Source of the DNA: Saccopteryx bilineata
Taxonomy: Eukaryota > Chordata > Mammalia > Chiroptera > Emballonuridae
DNA: 64,000 nt
Assembly (NCBI RefSeq): GCF_036850765.1
Contig: NC_089501.1
Coordinates: 14,236,997-14,300,996, forward strand
Reading direction: 5' to 3'
The notes beneath the pieces are model-generated. The model made no database searches and had not been told where the DNA came from. It saw only the letters and a program-made list of their open reading frames with translations. Both the position numbers and the translations under genes were made by a program. Position 1 is the first letter of the stretch, and every line of letters starts with the position of its first letter. Below, in pieces: positions 1-13,400 of the stretch.

Positions 1-227
1 GTCCCAAAGAAGACAATAGCTAAGTGTTTCTTGCTATCCCCAATCCTCTCCTATCACCTCCATGTACACAGCCATTCTTCTTATAATACTCTTTGCATTA
101 TTAAAGCCAACAAATAATTTTACTCTTTAAGGTCATGCTTTATCTGATGCTAAGATATGTGAGCCATGGGTAGGAGTTTGACATGCTCTTAAGGTTTGTA
201 CTATCAGACAGCAGTTGTAACCAGATT

Positions 228-399
228 GCCTGGCCTGTGGTGGCGTAGTGGATACAGCATCGACCTGGAATGTTGAGATTGGTGGGTCAAAACCCTGGGT
301 TTGCCCAATCAAGGCACATAAAACAAGCAAGCAATGAACAACTAAAGTGAAGCAACTATGAGTTGATAATTCTTGCTCCCCACCCCCTGTAAAATAAAA

Positions 400-432
<33 letters not shown>
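228..432 (+). repeat. tRNA-derived SINE, short CCTG(G/A)CCTGTGGTGGCG type
   Basis: The head carries a tRNA-like A box (GTGGCGTAGTGGATACAGC) and a B-box-like GGGTCAAAACCC. The middle has the shared AATGAACAACTAAAGTG motif, and the tail is a run of ~30 A. Confidence 0.85.
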
Positions 433-434
<2 letters not shown>

Positions 435-457
435 TTTTTGCAGATAAAAATACAATA

Positions 458-772
458 CCTCCCCATGTATAAGACACACCATTTTTTGAAAAATTTGGGG
501 TCTAAAAACTGGATGCATCATACATAGTGGTTGTCAAGTCATTTAAGAAGTGTGGCATTTCAAATGCCATAGATGGAACTGAGGACAAGCCAATATATGA
601 AGACGGTGATTCATCATCAGACACAGATGAGGACAAGCTAATGGATGGGAGTTTTGACAGTGATGAGGAGTTATATGAATTTTATGATGAATAAAACTTG
701 AGTTCAATAACTGCTATTTTTTTTTTTTCAAATTTCGGGCCCCAAAATTAAGGTGTCTTATACATGGGGAAA
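458..772 (+). mobile_element. TA-flanked DNA transposon, pogo/Tigger-like, internally deleted
   Basis: Terminal inverted repeats CCCCATGTATAAGACAC (left) and GTGTCTTATACATGGGG (right) are perfect over 17 bp and flanked by TA on both sides (456-457, 773-774). The interior keeps an open frame (530-694, stop TAA) reading VVKSFKKCGISNAIDGTED and ending in an acidic tail that closes with EFYDE. This resembles the C-terminal tail of pogo/CENP-B-type DDE transposases. The catalytic part is missing, so this is a non-autonomous derivative that kept the 3' coding end. Confidence 0.8.
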
Positions 773-1254
773 TACGATATTCCTTTACATGTTGGCTAAG
801 AAAGCAGACAGATATAGACACAGATGCCAAATTCCATCTTAATTCAAGAACAAACAAGTATAAATATTAGTTTAGAATCTACATTTGAATTGAGTTACTG
901 AAATTTCCCCTAAAGAACTACCCAAAATATTTATCAGACTACATACTCTCTGTTAAGCTTAAAACAAATTTAAAACATAATCATGCCTGATCACGATCCA
1001 GGAAAATTTTGAAATATGAGCTAGAGTATTAGTAATATGCATTTACTAGCAAAAGTTCACTATCGTCAGAAATATCCCTTTCAGGGCATCAGTAAGTCCA
1101 TAAAGACCTATGAGTTATTGAAACTTAAATAGTTATCTGTTTTATATAAATTTAATCCAATTTTTTACTTTAAATACTAATAGAATAGAAAAAAAACTCT
1201 GGATTAAAAAAGAAGGAAGCAGATGAGCGGGAAACCATAGCAAAGCTCACGTAC

Positions 1255-1420
1255 GTGGCCCGGCGGCGCCTGCATGGGGCGTTTCAGGTCGTTCCGTCCT
1301 CGGCAGGCTCTGATGACTGTTTTGTGGCGATGCAAATGTATTTCAGCTTCTAATTGGTTCCAAAGCTTGTCATGAGCAGGTCCCTTCATATCTCGTCCTA
1401 ATAATTGTATTTGTTGAACC
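1255..1420 (-). CDS. GOPC: GOPC coding exon 5
   Basis: 166 bp: one base completes the split Arg codon, then 55 codons run from [20 protein letters not shown] to MQAPPGH. The acceptor is ATGAAG and the donor GTACGT. It ends the coiled-coil region just before the PDZ linker. The next exon lies off the left edge; nothing resembling the PDZ domain was found in 1-1254. Confidence 0.93.
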
Positions 1421-4400
1421 CTTCATATCGTGAAAAGAGTTAATTTGGTTAGTTTTTCATTTTGTGTACTATAGAGAGAATTCAAAAGAATTACTGAAGA
1501 TAAGTAGCTTATGAAAGATCTAAGTAATAAAAATACTCAGGAACTTCCTAATGTCTCTCAGATTCACAAAGATACAAAACTCTGAAAAGAACAGAGGTCA
1601 TCAAGAGAAAACCAGTTCAAAAACAAAATAAATAAGACCTTCTTTGGTCATACACCCCATTCAAATATATCTAAGAAAAAATTTATGAGACTGTCAGTTA
1701 ATATGTGTTTCATGTTGTGCACAAAATCAAGGTAGGTCATTGATCTCGGATACTAGATACTTGAACACTGGTCTTCAGGTGAGACTAACTGTACAACATT
1801 TCTAACAATAGTTTCTTTTTACAAAATAAATGTGCTAAGTCATTAGAAAATGTGCACTGCAAGGTGATATAATTTTTGTTTGTTCCACATCATTTTTAAT
1901 GTGACATTAAGACAATGGTCAGTGGCACAGTGGATAGAGCACCAGCCTGGGATGCAGAGGACCCAGGTTCAAAACCCCGAGGTTGCTGGCTTGAGTGCAG
2001 GCTCACCAGCTTAAGCACAGGGTCACTGGCTTGAGCGTGGAATCATAGACATGACCCATGGTCACTGGCTTGAACCCAAAGGTTGCTGGCTTGAAGCCCA
2101 AGTCTCTGGCTTGGCTGCAGCCCCCCCCCCCCCCGGGTCAATGCACATATAAGACAGTAATCAATGAACAACTAAAGTGCCACAAAGTAGAACTGATGCT
2201 TCTCATCTCTCTCTCTTCCTGATTGTCTGTCCTTATCTGTCCCTCTTCCTCTCTCTCTGTCTCACAAAAAAGAAAAAATGAATATTTATTACTAATAATA
2301 AATCATCAAAGTTTCTGAGTAAGTCACTGTGAAAACTTAATGCGAGCAAAACTCTATAAATATTACTGTTATTCCAACATATTTTTGAGGGGTAAGGCAG
2401 ATCACGTTTCAGTGATCACACAAAGAATTCCTTCTGGAAGTTGTGCTATATATGTGAACATTATCTGTTATGGTGTTAAGGCAGAAAATAGCTGAAAAGC
2501 ACAGCTGCAGAATTATTTGCATTTCATAGTAAATTGTTATCAGTATGTGCATGTGTGTGTGCATGCAAACCAAAAATACTTATTTAGTATGGCTAAATAA
2601 ATCTGCAATATATAAGGTTATCCATATTAAATTAACAACAGTAAGTTATAACCAACTATAAAATAATCGTTACAGTAATGACTGATGTTTCATTTACCAA
2701 AGAGGGAAAAGTCAACCTCATTAAATATCCCTTTGTCACCTGAGAGTAAACCTTTACTCACCTTCCTGCCAATTCCTTGTCTAAGTACTTGGCAGCCAGT
2801 CTCGCCCCATAAACTTCAGCCTGGAGAACAGCTATATGTCTACGAAGGGCTTCGTTCTCTTTTCTCAGCAACTTCACTTCAGCTTCCAGCTGAACTTCTT
2901 TCATTTTTTCTTTCTTGTTTGCTTCAAGCTCTCTCTCCTATTGTAATTAATAATATTAATAATGTAATGAAAATACTTTAAGACTCTTTACAATAGACCA
3001 TGTTCCCTAAAATACTCAAAAGCACACAATCTAAACGTCAACAATGAAAGCATATGATAAAAATTAGCACTTCATTTCTATAAAATAACACCAAGATTTG
3101 TATCCAGTTCTTTTTAACTAGTACCAGGCGCTGTTGGACCCACTTCTAATGAGAGCACTAAGAGAAGTAGCCTTCTTCCTGCTCATGTTATCACATACTA
3201 ATAGCAGTGGCTTCAATGGATAACTGAATCTGCTCTTTATATTCTGAAAATGACTCAAGAAACTATACTAAATAAAATAGTCACTCTGGCGGTTGTGCCC
3301 AAATATTTATTTAACTATAAAGCAATAATTCTGTAAAGCCAGTCAAAATTATTCAATTACATAGAGATATGTTCAATAGCTCATCTATCTTAAGAGGACT
3401 ACAAGAAACTTGGAATGCTTAAATTAAAACAAATACTATTAAAAGAAAACATTCTTATGGTCTTGGCGAAATACTGATAACAACTGCATTAAGTCATTTA
3501 TACATTAAAAATTTCCATAAATAAGCATATCTGTGGTATATAACTGAATTTTAGCATCTGGCTCATTTTTGTCCATATGTTAAACTGAATGAAGAACTGT
3601 TTTCTGAAGAAAATACTGGCCTTACTTCCCTAGTAATGGAAGGGTGCATATCAACTTTTAGCTCTCATAAAAAGATGTCATCCTATGCTCCACTTGGTAG
3701 ATAATTCCTATGTGTGAATTTATAAGTGTTAGCCAGAGACTATAACCTCAAGATCTTTGTCATCAAATTTTTATCATAAGCTCACATGTGAGAAATAATA
3801 TTTAATTTACCTTAAAAGTATGAAGTACAGTACCTACAAATAGAAATGCCTTCAGGATCCAAGCACAGAGCAGACAAGAAGGTACAAGACAAAGTAGACT
3901 GAAAAACTGAAGGTATAAAATCCTGCCTGCAGGCAAATTCAAATTCACACACACACACAAACTGTGTGGCCAAACAAAACCCTTGGAGCACTGATAAGGG
4001 TCCTGATAGATATTTTATGTGTTATTTATGGATGAAAAAAAAATACAAACACGGCAAACTTGCATCTATCCTTAATAGAATGGCTTTTACTGTTTACAGA
4101 ATTACTTTTCCTGCCTCACTGATTTCCAGACTCTGTAAAGCCTGTGAAAATATGGTTGTATTTGTTGACAGGCTGTGGGAGACACTTCACTATACCACTG
4201 TATCCCCTTTATGAGACTTCAAAGATGTACCATAGCATCAGGTAAAACTGTTTATCTTGGGCAAATGGCAAATAATAGTTTCTATTGTACAGGTACCGAT
4301 TGTTATAACTATTTCTTTTTTTTTATTCTGGATATAAAGAAGCTGAGAAATTTAAGCAAATTTTTAGTATTTATGGAATATATTATAGTACTAATTTAAT

Positions 4401-7400
4401 TGTCTACTTTGGTCTATTGTTTTGATTACATTATACCACCATATGCTATATTTAAACATCAATATAAATTCAATAATATATTTAAATACAAGGTAGTGAA
4501 TATCACAATATTAAAAATAAAAAAATGTATGAGTGAACAATGAATGACAATTTCTGTGATTAAAAGTATGTATTTGTTATTATATATGTGGTAGACAGAA
4601 GGAAAATCAAGCAAGTAAGCTTTTTCAACTCACGTAAAAAAAATAATAGCCAGTAGAACAAAACTTCTAGATATTGTTTTTAAAGAATTTGCAGAATAAT
4701 CTAGAATTCTCCTTTTTAAACAACTTTGGAATTAATATGTCAATTTATTTCAGGATCTATTTCTAAAAAACAGCAGGTATCAGTTATAAAAGAAACCACA
4801 GTTAAGGTAACAGGAACTCTTTTTTTATAATATTTATTGAGGTTAATAATATTTATTTTAGTAAGAGAGTTCCTTAAAGACCAAGAATTCTCTGGTTTAC
4901 TGGCTAAATAAACTTTATATTGAGAATTATCTACTGACAATTATTTTAATGAGTTATTTATACAAAATTTATAAAATCTGAGAAACATTAGTCCACTGTT
5001 TTGCTTTACTGATTCAAACCCCTAATGAATCTGACAAACTCTCAAGCCTGAAATTAACAGATGCAAGTAAAAAAAGGACTGAGAAAACTAAAGCTGATCA
5101 CTTTTAGATTTAAAGAAAAAAACTAAAAATTTTTTGTTAACCTGTTTGTTATTATTAGCTATTAGGCAGTAAGTAACCAAGAAGTTTATTTTGTATTTAT
5201 TTAGATAGCTAAACAGTATATTTTTTAAAAAAAAAAGGTGAAGCCATGTCACAAATTGGAACCTGATTAGGTTGGGGTAGTGGGGAAAGTATTAAGAATA
5301 CATATGTTGTTATTTTCTACAATAATTTCTGGTGAAGGGTTTTAAAATTTAGTAAAGGCCACACAATTATTCTAAAGACTGCATAAAAGTTACAACACAT
5401 GCATTGGCTGATTAAGAAACCAACATGCACATCCTTTCTCTGGAAATAAAATTCAGGTAGCAAAGCGGGCCTACTGAATATATCTGCAAAAACTCAACTG
5501 GGAAACCCAATTGCTCTTTTGGAGTAGAAGTGTAAGCAACACGTCAGGCTCAGAAGTTGCCAAAACTTGATGAGTTCTGCAAATAATGACTACAAAGCAG
5601 AAACCCAAGGAAAAACCTTTTAACAACATGCAGTGAGGAGACAGCAATGGGCCACACACTGACCTTCTCAGGTACTGGCACAGCAAAAAAATTGCCACCA
5701 TTAACATCATTTTCAAATACAAGGTGACAACATGTAATATGCAAAGAAAACACTTCAGCACAACATTATTACAGCAAAACAGAAACAACATACTTACCAG
5801 CTCCTCCATAGAGGGGACAGACTTAAGATACAAAAAAAAGTTTTATAATTAGAAAAACACCAAACAAATTAATTTATCTAGTGGTATAATCACAAGGAAA
5901 ATTTCCATATGTTGAATATCATTTGGCTAAGAGTCTTTAAAAGAAATACATGTGCAAATCTATAAGCAATAAATAGTAACTGTATAGTATTAGATTAAAT
6001 TTTGATGTTTTATCCAAATTAGTCAACACACCTGGTTCAGTGTCATTCCACGATGGCAGCCTGTTTTAAATCTAATGTGAAAACTTTCAATAAATTCTTT
6101 TCTAGTGAAAATGTACATTGTTTTCTCAATGTTAAGAAGATATTCCAAAAGCAGTTATCTGACTCATGTCAGTTAAATATAACACTACTTAGATTCGCAG
6201 AATGTCAGAATTTAAGAAGACTTTAGTAGAACGTAAATATTCATTTAAATAAATTCTAATATATCATTATTAAAAACTAATTAACCAAACGGAATTAACT
6301 GAAAACAAGTAAAAGTTAAAATGTATTTACTCTCATCATTAACATCATTTTATCTCCTACCTTTCACAATCTGCATCTGTCTGATTTATTGCTGTGTCCC
6401 CTCCAGTTAACAAAGTGTCTGGCACATGGTGAATACTCAATACATACGAAGTTAAACTCAAATGAACTTAAAAAAATATTTATTTAAATAACCTATACTG
6501 ATTAAGAAGGCAATGGTTAATTATGGAAAATCTGTATGAAACATCATGCAAAATAACAAAGTGTTAAGTGGCAAGGAAAATGCCTATAATATATTAAGAG
6601 CAAAAGGAAGCACGTGCCACTGATTGGCACCCAATTCCATTTCCCCCTTCTTCCTTACTAACAGAACTCCAGTTTCAATGGAGGTGGCCATATGACCAAC
6701 TCGAGACTAAGGATAACCAACGAGATAGCTAAATCAACCGGCAAAAACTGCTGAAGACGATTTCACAAAAAGTTCTTTAAAGAAGGCTAATGCAGCTGGG
6801 AAGTATCCTTTTGTCCTTCCCTTGGACTCTCCCTTCTTCCTGCCTGGGGTGCAAACATGAACAAATCCTGAGGAGAGAAGTCATGAGCTAAAAATGGCAG
6901 AAAAACAAAAGGAAGTTGGATCCCCAATATTTGTGGAGTGGCCGTATCAGCTTGGACTGTCTCCGGCTTCCTTAATTGAGAAAATAACATCTACTATTCA
7001 ACAACAAATAATTTGTACTATTTATAATTCAAAATAATTTGTACTATTAAAGAATAATCCCAATGTTACTTGGCATTTCTAATTTAATCCTAACTGATAA
7101 TGGGCAAAAAACTGTTTACCAGTATATGCTATAATCACAAATATCTTTAAATATATTTATACAGATATTTTTAAATAGAAAAAAATCTTACTCTAAGTAT
7201 ACATTGGTTATTGATATCATCACTGATCATCTCTGGGAGATAAGATTTGGGGTGATCAGGTTGATCTTTACATTTCTTATATTTTTTTAAATTCCCACAA
7301 TGCACACATACTACCTTTTATAATTAAAAAGCCTCACTAAAAATTGTCCCCTTCATCCTTAAAATACATGTAAGTATATGTCACCCTCTAAACTACTTAC

Positions 7401-10400
7401 CAGTTTTGCTTTAATGGTACCAGAGTCGACACTTGGACCAGTCTTAGCATGAAGCTGGAGCTGAATCGAATGCAACTGTAAAAGCTGATCATGCACTTCT
7501 TTCTCCAACACCACTTTCTCTGCCTGGGTCTCTGTCAGTTCAGACTTCAGATCCACCAACTGTGCCTTATGAAACAATAACAAACATAAAGTATGCTCCA
7601 TTTGCTTTATTTAGACTCTGATAATGATTATTAAAGAATGACATAGAGAAACTGTCTTTGATATGAACAGATTAACACTAGAAGACATCTGACTGAGCTA
7701 TAGGACATCTACGTAAACTGCCATAAAACCAGTAATACAAGATATCTGAGTGACAAGAGAACTCTACCTTAAATAGTTATCTTCTAATAACACAGAATAC
7801 TACTTCACTTTGCTTAAAAAAGCTTTCACTGTTTCACCTCCATCGACAAGGTTTATGAAAATATACAGATATCACACAGTTCATCATCCTGTAGAGACAG
7901 TATGTGCTATAGTGGTCCACTAACATTAATAGTTTCTTAGAGGAGAGGCCAGTAAGTGGTGCTTTGGCTTCACCCTGAAGAACACTAGCCCAAATCAGCC
8001 TAACCACTATCTAGCAGTTACTTTAGGTGCTAAAGTAAGAGCTACTGAGGCTACAGTGGGTCTAAAGATCAGAATTAACAGAGCTCCAGTTAACTGTTAC
8101 AACATAACAGAACACCTCATGAGAACCACTTACCCATGTAATCTGAAGTTCTTCATTTTTCACAACTGACTCATTGCTTTACAATAGTGCTCAGGATATG
8201 TCCTTTGTGTGTATTAGGTCTTCCCCACCAGTCATAGATTCAAGGTCAAGGCAAAGCCTTAACTTTTTTTTTTTAAGTATATGAGTAAAGAAAAAAACTA
8301 TCTGCAGTTTTAGATATCCACCAGGGGGTTTGGAGCATATCCACTATGGATAAGGGGGACGATCTGTCGAAGTAAAATGCATGACAACAGCACCAAGGCC
8401 TGGTGATGGGAAAAGAAACCTACCGCAAGGTGTTTACACCATATGTGAAATGGTATATTATCACTTGAAAGCTGACTGTACTAGACAAGGGATGCCCACT
8501 ATAAACTCTAAAGGAACCACTGGTTGGGTTTAAATTCATCATCTTGCAGTTTGTTTTCTGTTTCATCCGTGTGTTCTTTGCTTCATTTTTTAAAATATTT
8601 TTCTGGGTTTTTTTTTCCAGTTGAGTATTTTTATGATTTCATTTTATTTCCTTTGATGGTTATGAGCTATGTGTTCTGCTTTGTTTTAGTGGCTGCCTTA
8701 ACTTTTTTTATTCAACATAATTTTACTAAGCATTTATGGACCCAGAACTATGCCAGCACAATGAGAAAAAAATGTGAAAAATACTTTTAAAATTATAGAT
8801 AAATTATGCCCTTGAGAAGCTTTTTCATCAACTGAGGTGATAAATATGCATGCAATCCAAGTAGGAAAAATATGGCAAAGCTACAGATATCTTTAGAATT
8901 TGTCTGGTCCCATGGAATTCAAAGTAGGGGAAGGCTTAAAGAATGTTGAATTTAGAAGGGCTTTGAAAGAAAATAACAAGACAAAACAGAAGCAGTAAAA
9001 CAGTCTAGAGATGGGAAGATGACTAGCAGAGGCAAGAGCAACTAGAAGCAACTCAGGTAAATTCTGAGTACAGCGACCAGAGGATATATCTCTATATCCC
9101 AACTATACTAACCACTTCCTACTACATAAAAGATGCTCACTCAGTATCTTTAAGTTGAAATGACTTCTAATATTAGCCTTGTGATTTCAGATAAATCATT
9201 CTGTTCCCCAATTTTAAAATCGGGATATATATCTGGCTTAGACTATTTTCATAAGATTATTATCTTAGTACAAAAGTTTTTCTAGAATATGGAAGTGCTA
9301 TTATTGAGGAAATGAGACTACTTACAGAAGTTCTGTATTTACAGACTAGATAAGACAGTAAGAATGTAAGGTTTTGGATATTAAACCAAAACCTAGATTT
9401 AATCTGATAGGAAACAACTATAGGCTCTCACACATTTTTGTTTTTAATAACAGCTTTACTGAGATATTCACATACCATAAAATTCATTCTTTTAAGATGT
9501 ACAATTCAGTGGTTTTTTGTATATTCATAGAGTTGGTCAACCATCATCACTATATAACTTTGGAACATGTCCTCTCAGTGACATTTTAACAACATAATAT
9601 TTGCAGATGAGGTGAACACAGGGAAACTAGCCAATACCCTATTGTAGCCTTCTAAATAATGCTCCTTAGGTAACTTTGTAAATGAAGATAAAGCATTTTA
9701 TAATGCTAAAAAGCAACAGTTACAGATTGGCTGTCCAGTGTAAGATTAGGTCAACAATAACTCAAAGATTTTAAGTTTAGAGAACAGTGAAACCACTGAT
9801 GGAAATAGATTAGAATAGTAGCCTATTTAGACGAGATCAGGCATGTTCAGGGTGGTATGGCCATAGATGGTAGCTTATTTAGATATGATGGTGAAAGAGA
9901 AATAAGTTTAAGTTTTAGACACACTGATTTCTGTCAGCCGTGACATAATCAACAGAAATTATTCTACAGAATGTTGAAAATAAATAAGAGAACAGGTGAT
10001 AATAAAGAGAACACATGACCAAAGACGAGGATTTGGGTAATAATCAGTCAGGCTGGCCAAAGGAGAAGAAAAGAGGTGCCATGCTATAAACCAAACCAAC
10101 ATATTTCACAATATATAAACATTGTGCTGCAGCCTGCTTTGCATTTGTTTTGTTTGTTTTTTACTTCCTGGAGAACTTCCTCATTCTTTTGTATAACCTT
10201 CTTATTTATATATAACTTACATTTAAGAGAAGTACACAAATAATTACAGTAAACATGCCCATTTAACTACCACTGCATAAAAACATAGGGCAGTACTAGC
10301 AGACCAGAGCTCTCCTTGTTGCCCCTTCCCAACCACTACCTCTTCCTTCATCCATGAAGGAAACCATGAGTACACACTGAATTCTCAAACACACAGATAG

Positions 10401-13400
10401 TGTTGCCTGTTTCTGAATGTTAATATGAATGAAATCATACAGTATGCACTCACTCATGTCTGACTTTTGCTTATGCGATTCATTCAGGTTGTTTTGTGTA
10501 GCTGCTTCATTCACTTTCATTGCTTATACAGTATTCACTAAGCACACCTACCCACATTCTGGAGTCTGGGAGGAAACCTCCGCATCTAAGTTTGCTGAAG
10601 AGACTGTCATTAGTTTTCTTCTTTTGTGAGTCTAGTGTTTGTTTTTTTAAAAGGTCGTATTTTGAAATGTAAAACTATGCATTCATTGTGATCTTTCTCA
10701 GACCGAAAATCCTCACTCAAATCTTTTTTTATGTTTATTTTAGATTTTAGAGAGAGAAAGGGAGAGAGCAAGAGAGAGACAGGAACACTGATCTGTTTCT
10801 CTATGTGCCCTGACAGGGGACTGAACCTGCAACATCTGTGCTTTGGGACGACACTAACCAACAGTTATTTGGCTGGGGCTCACATACTTTCACTGTAGTA
10901 GGAAAGCTGTGATATTCTAGTCCAGTACTGCCCAATAGAATATAATATGAGCTGCATATGTAATTTTAAATTTTCTAGTAGCCACATTAAAAAAATAATT
11001 AACAGGTGATATAAATTTTTTTAATTTAATATATTCTATTTAACAAATCTAAAATATTATCATTCGAACCATAATATAAAACTATTAAAATATTACATTT
11101 GTCTTTTTTTTCTTTGTCCATGTCCACAACTAAACATCCCCAGGTCCCAGGGCAGGAACCCAGAGCTCAGAGCGGTGGAGCTTGCTGTAGCAGCCATCTA
11201 GGCCAGCCCCTGCTATGGGGGGAGCAGGGGCTGAATTTGACTTGGCTGCGGCTAAAGGGTAGATTTTAGCTAGTAAGTAAGCCAATCCCAAAAACGTTGG
11301 TGAGACTAAGAAAACCTTTAGGTCAGGGGTCTCAAACTCAACTCAGCATGTGGGCCGCAGAGCAAGATCACAGCCGTTCGGCAAATACAAGTAGGCCCCT
11401 AGGCTTACTTAATTTTATCCAAAATATTTTGAACTTCGTGGATTAGTCTGCGGGCCGCACAAAATTGTTCGACGGGCCGCGAGTTTGAGACCCCTGCTTT
11501 AGGTTAAATGGAAGTTTAGGTTTCTTGTATTTTGTTCCTTTTTGTCGTTCCTGACGTGTAATGCCGATGGAAATACTGTATGCAAGCCGCTAGGAGCCAC
11601 GTACGAGCAGAATTTCGGTTGCCTTTCCCCAGAAACTGAACTTACAGATTGGAGTGTTCCTGAGTATAGTTAGTAAGCAAGCAACACAGTTGAATACCCT
11701 TCCCCCACTTTCGTCTTTGCCCTCCGTGGTTTTTTCCACTGGAGGGACCCAGTGGAAAACCGTACTCTTTAAAGCACTGAGGTTAATAGAAGAAAGGAAG
11801 GCAGCCTCTTCACTTCCCCAACCCCTTGTGGTCAAGAAGGGCACTATCTGGCTTACCGGAATCTTCTTCACAGGGCGTCTCAGAGGACTCCGGGTCGAGG
11901 TTGGGCTAACCTTTGGTGAGTCCATTGGCAGTCTAGCCAGAGCCTGAAGCTCCTCCTAGATCCCCACAAAGGGTTGGGGCAAAGGGGGAGCTCGAAACTC
12001 TCAAATTGCCACAAAGTAGTCCGGAGAGTTCCACATAGCCCAGAAATAGCGAAAAAAATTCAAAATTCACACAAAACGTGGTGAAAGGAACAGCTAAATG
12101 GTCTCACATTCGTCTTTTTATACTGAGCCTTCAAACCCCATTGTGCATTACACTTATAGCACATCTCAATTTGGATCAGCCACATTTCAAGTAAACAGCC
12201 ATAGCGCAGGATCAGGGTAGCTACTGTATCGGACAGTAAAAGTCTAGCCCTTTTATTATGAATCTGAAGCAGTAATAAATTTCATTAAGATTTACATGCT
12301 AAAATAAATAATAGTAATAGACTGTTCTTTAAATACAGTAAACATATACACAAAATTAAATCAATCAGAACTTTGTTTCCATTGCTTTATAGATGAGTAT
12401 ATAAATTGTGTTACACAGTATCTTTCACAAACACTCCAAATAAATTTAGAGAAAAAAACTTACTTGTATGATAAAAACGTCTCATCTATTTAACACATTG
12501 CTAATACAATAAAAATTATACACATTTAAAATCACCTGTTACTTAAACAATGTTCAGTACACCCTGCTCTTTTACAGTACAAGTAAGCCTGGTCTAGAAA
12601 GTGATTACTAAAAAAAAAAAAAAACAAAAAAACAAAAGAAAAGAAAAAACCAAACAAAAAACAACTATAGGGCTTTATGGTCTTTGAAACAATCACAAAA
12701 AGAAAATAAAAATTTATGTGTTTTTGAACAACATGTAGCTTATGCTAAAGTGAGTCTACCCAGAAATATATTGTTTAAAATGAGCCATTTAATCTATAAC
12801 AACCCTTATCTCTTTTTTTCATTACAGTGACTTCCATTCTTCTGTATTTGTCTTCCTATTTCTTTGTGGTTTTGTCTAATATATTGCTCTCCATTATTTC
12901 CTATAAACTGGAAGTTAGATCTAAAGGCTTAATTAGCTTTAAATCTTGGTGGCAAAAGGTATATTGTATCTCAAAACATATATTGTCTGCTTGTCCCATT
13001 AAGATTTGTTTTTTTAACCAAAAATCCTATGATTACTGAGTAAAAACTTGTAGAGTTAAGAAAGAAGTTAAAGAGACAGTCATTAATTAATTTCACTGGC
13101 CAATATTCATATCAGAAATGAGTGTATTCTAAAAGGACAAAAAAACACAACAGAGAAGAGTGCAGGTCTTTGGAAAGTGGCCATAATAAACATAGGCAGT
13201 TAAGTGAAATAATTTCTCAAGAGGTTGTTCAAATTTTTTAAAAATTTAAAATTCTTTTCAAAGAGATGATGTAGGTATCAAAGTTCAAAGCACAATTTTT
13301 TTGGGGGGGGGGAACAAGACAAATATTTAGAATTCACTCTAAAATTAGTAATATTTAGGTAACTCTTACCTATAAGTTTATCTGACTTTAGCTGCTAAGA

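Larger units (their letters stand above)
1..1254 (-). other. GOPC: GOPC intron 5 (partial)
   Basis: Intronic sequence downstream of exon 5. It holds a SINE (228-432) and a pogo-like MITE (458-772), with otherwise AT-rich unique DNA. Confidence 0.8.
10923..12241 (+). mobile_element. Ancient hAT-type DNA repeat, split by a 1-kb insertion
   Basis: The left half, 10923-11108, begins CAGTACTGCCCAATAGAA. The right half, 12106-12241, ends CTACTGTATCGGACAGT. Both match a common old mammalian hAT repeat (CAGTGCTGTCCAATAGAA...) as I remember it. The middle is the insertion 11109-12105. Confidence 0.7.

Noticed and set aside
2685..2981. 98-codon plus-strand frame
   Set aside because: Antisense of GOPC exon 4 plus intron sequence.
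5471..5833. 120-codon minus-strand frame covering the microexon
   Set aside because: Only the 24-nt microexon is coding; the rest of the frame is intron, with the GTAAGT donor inside it.
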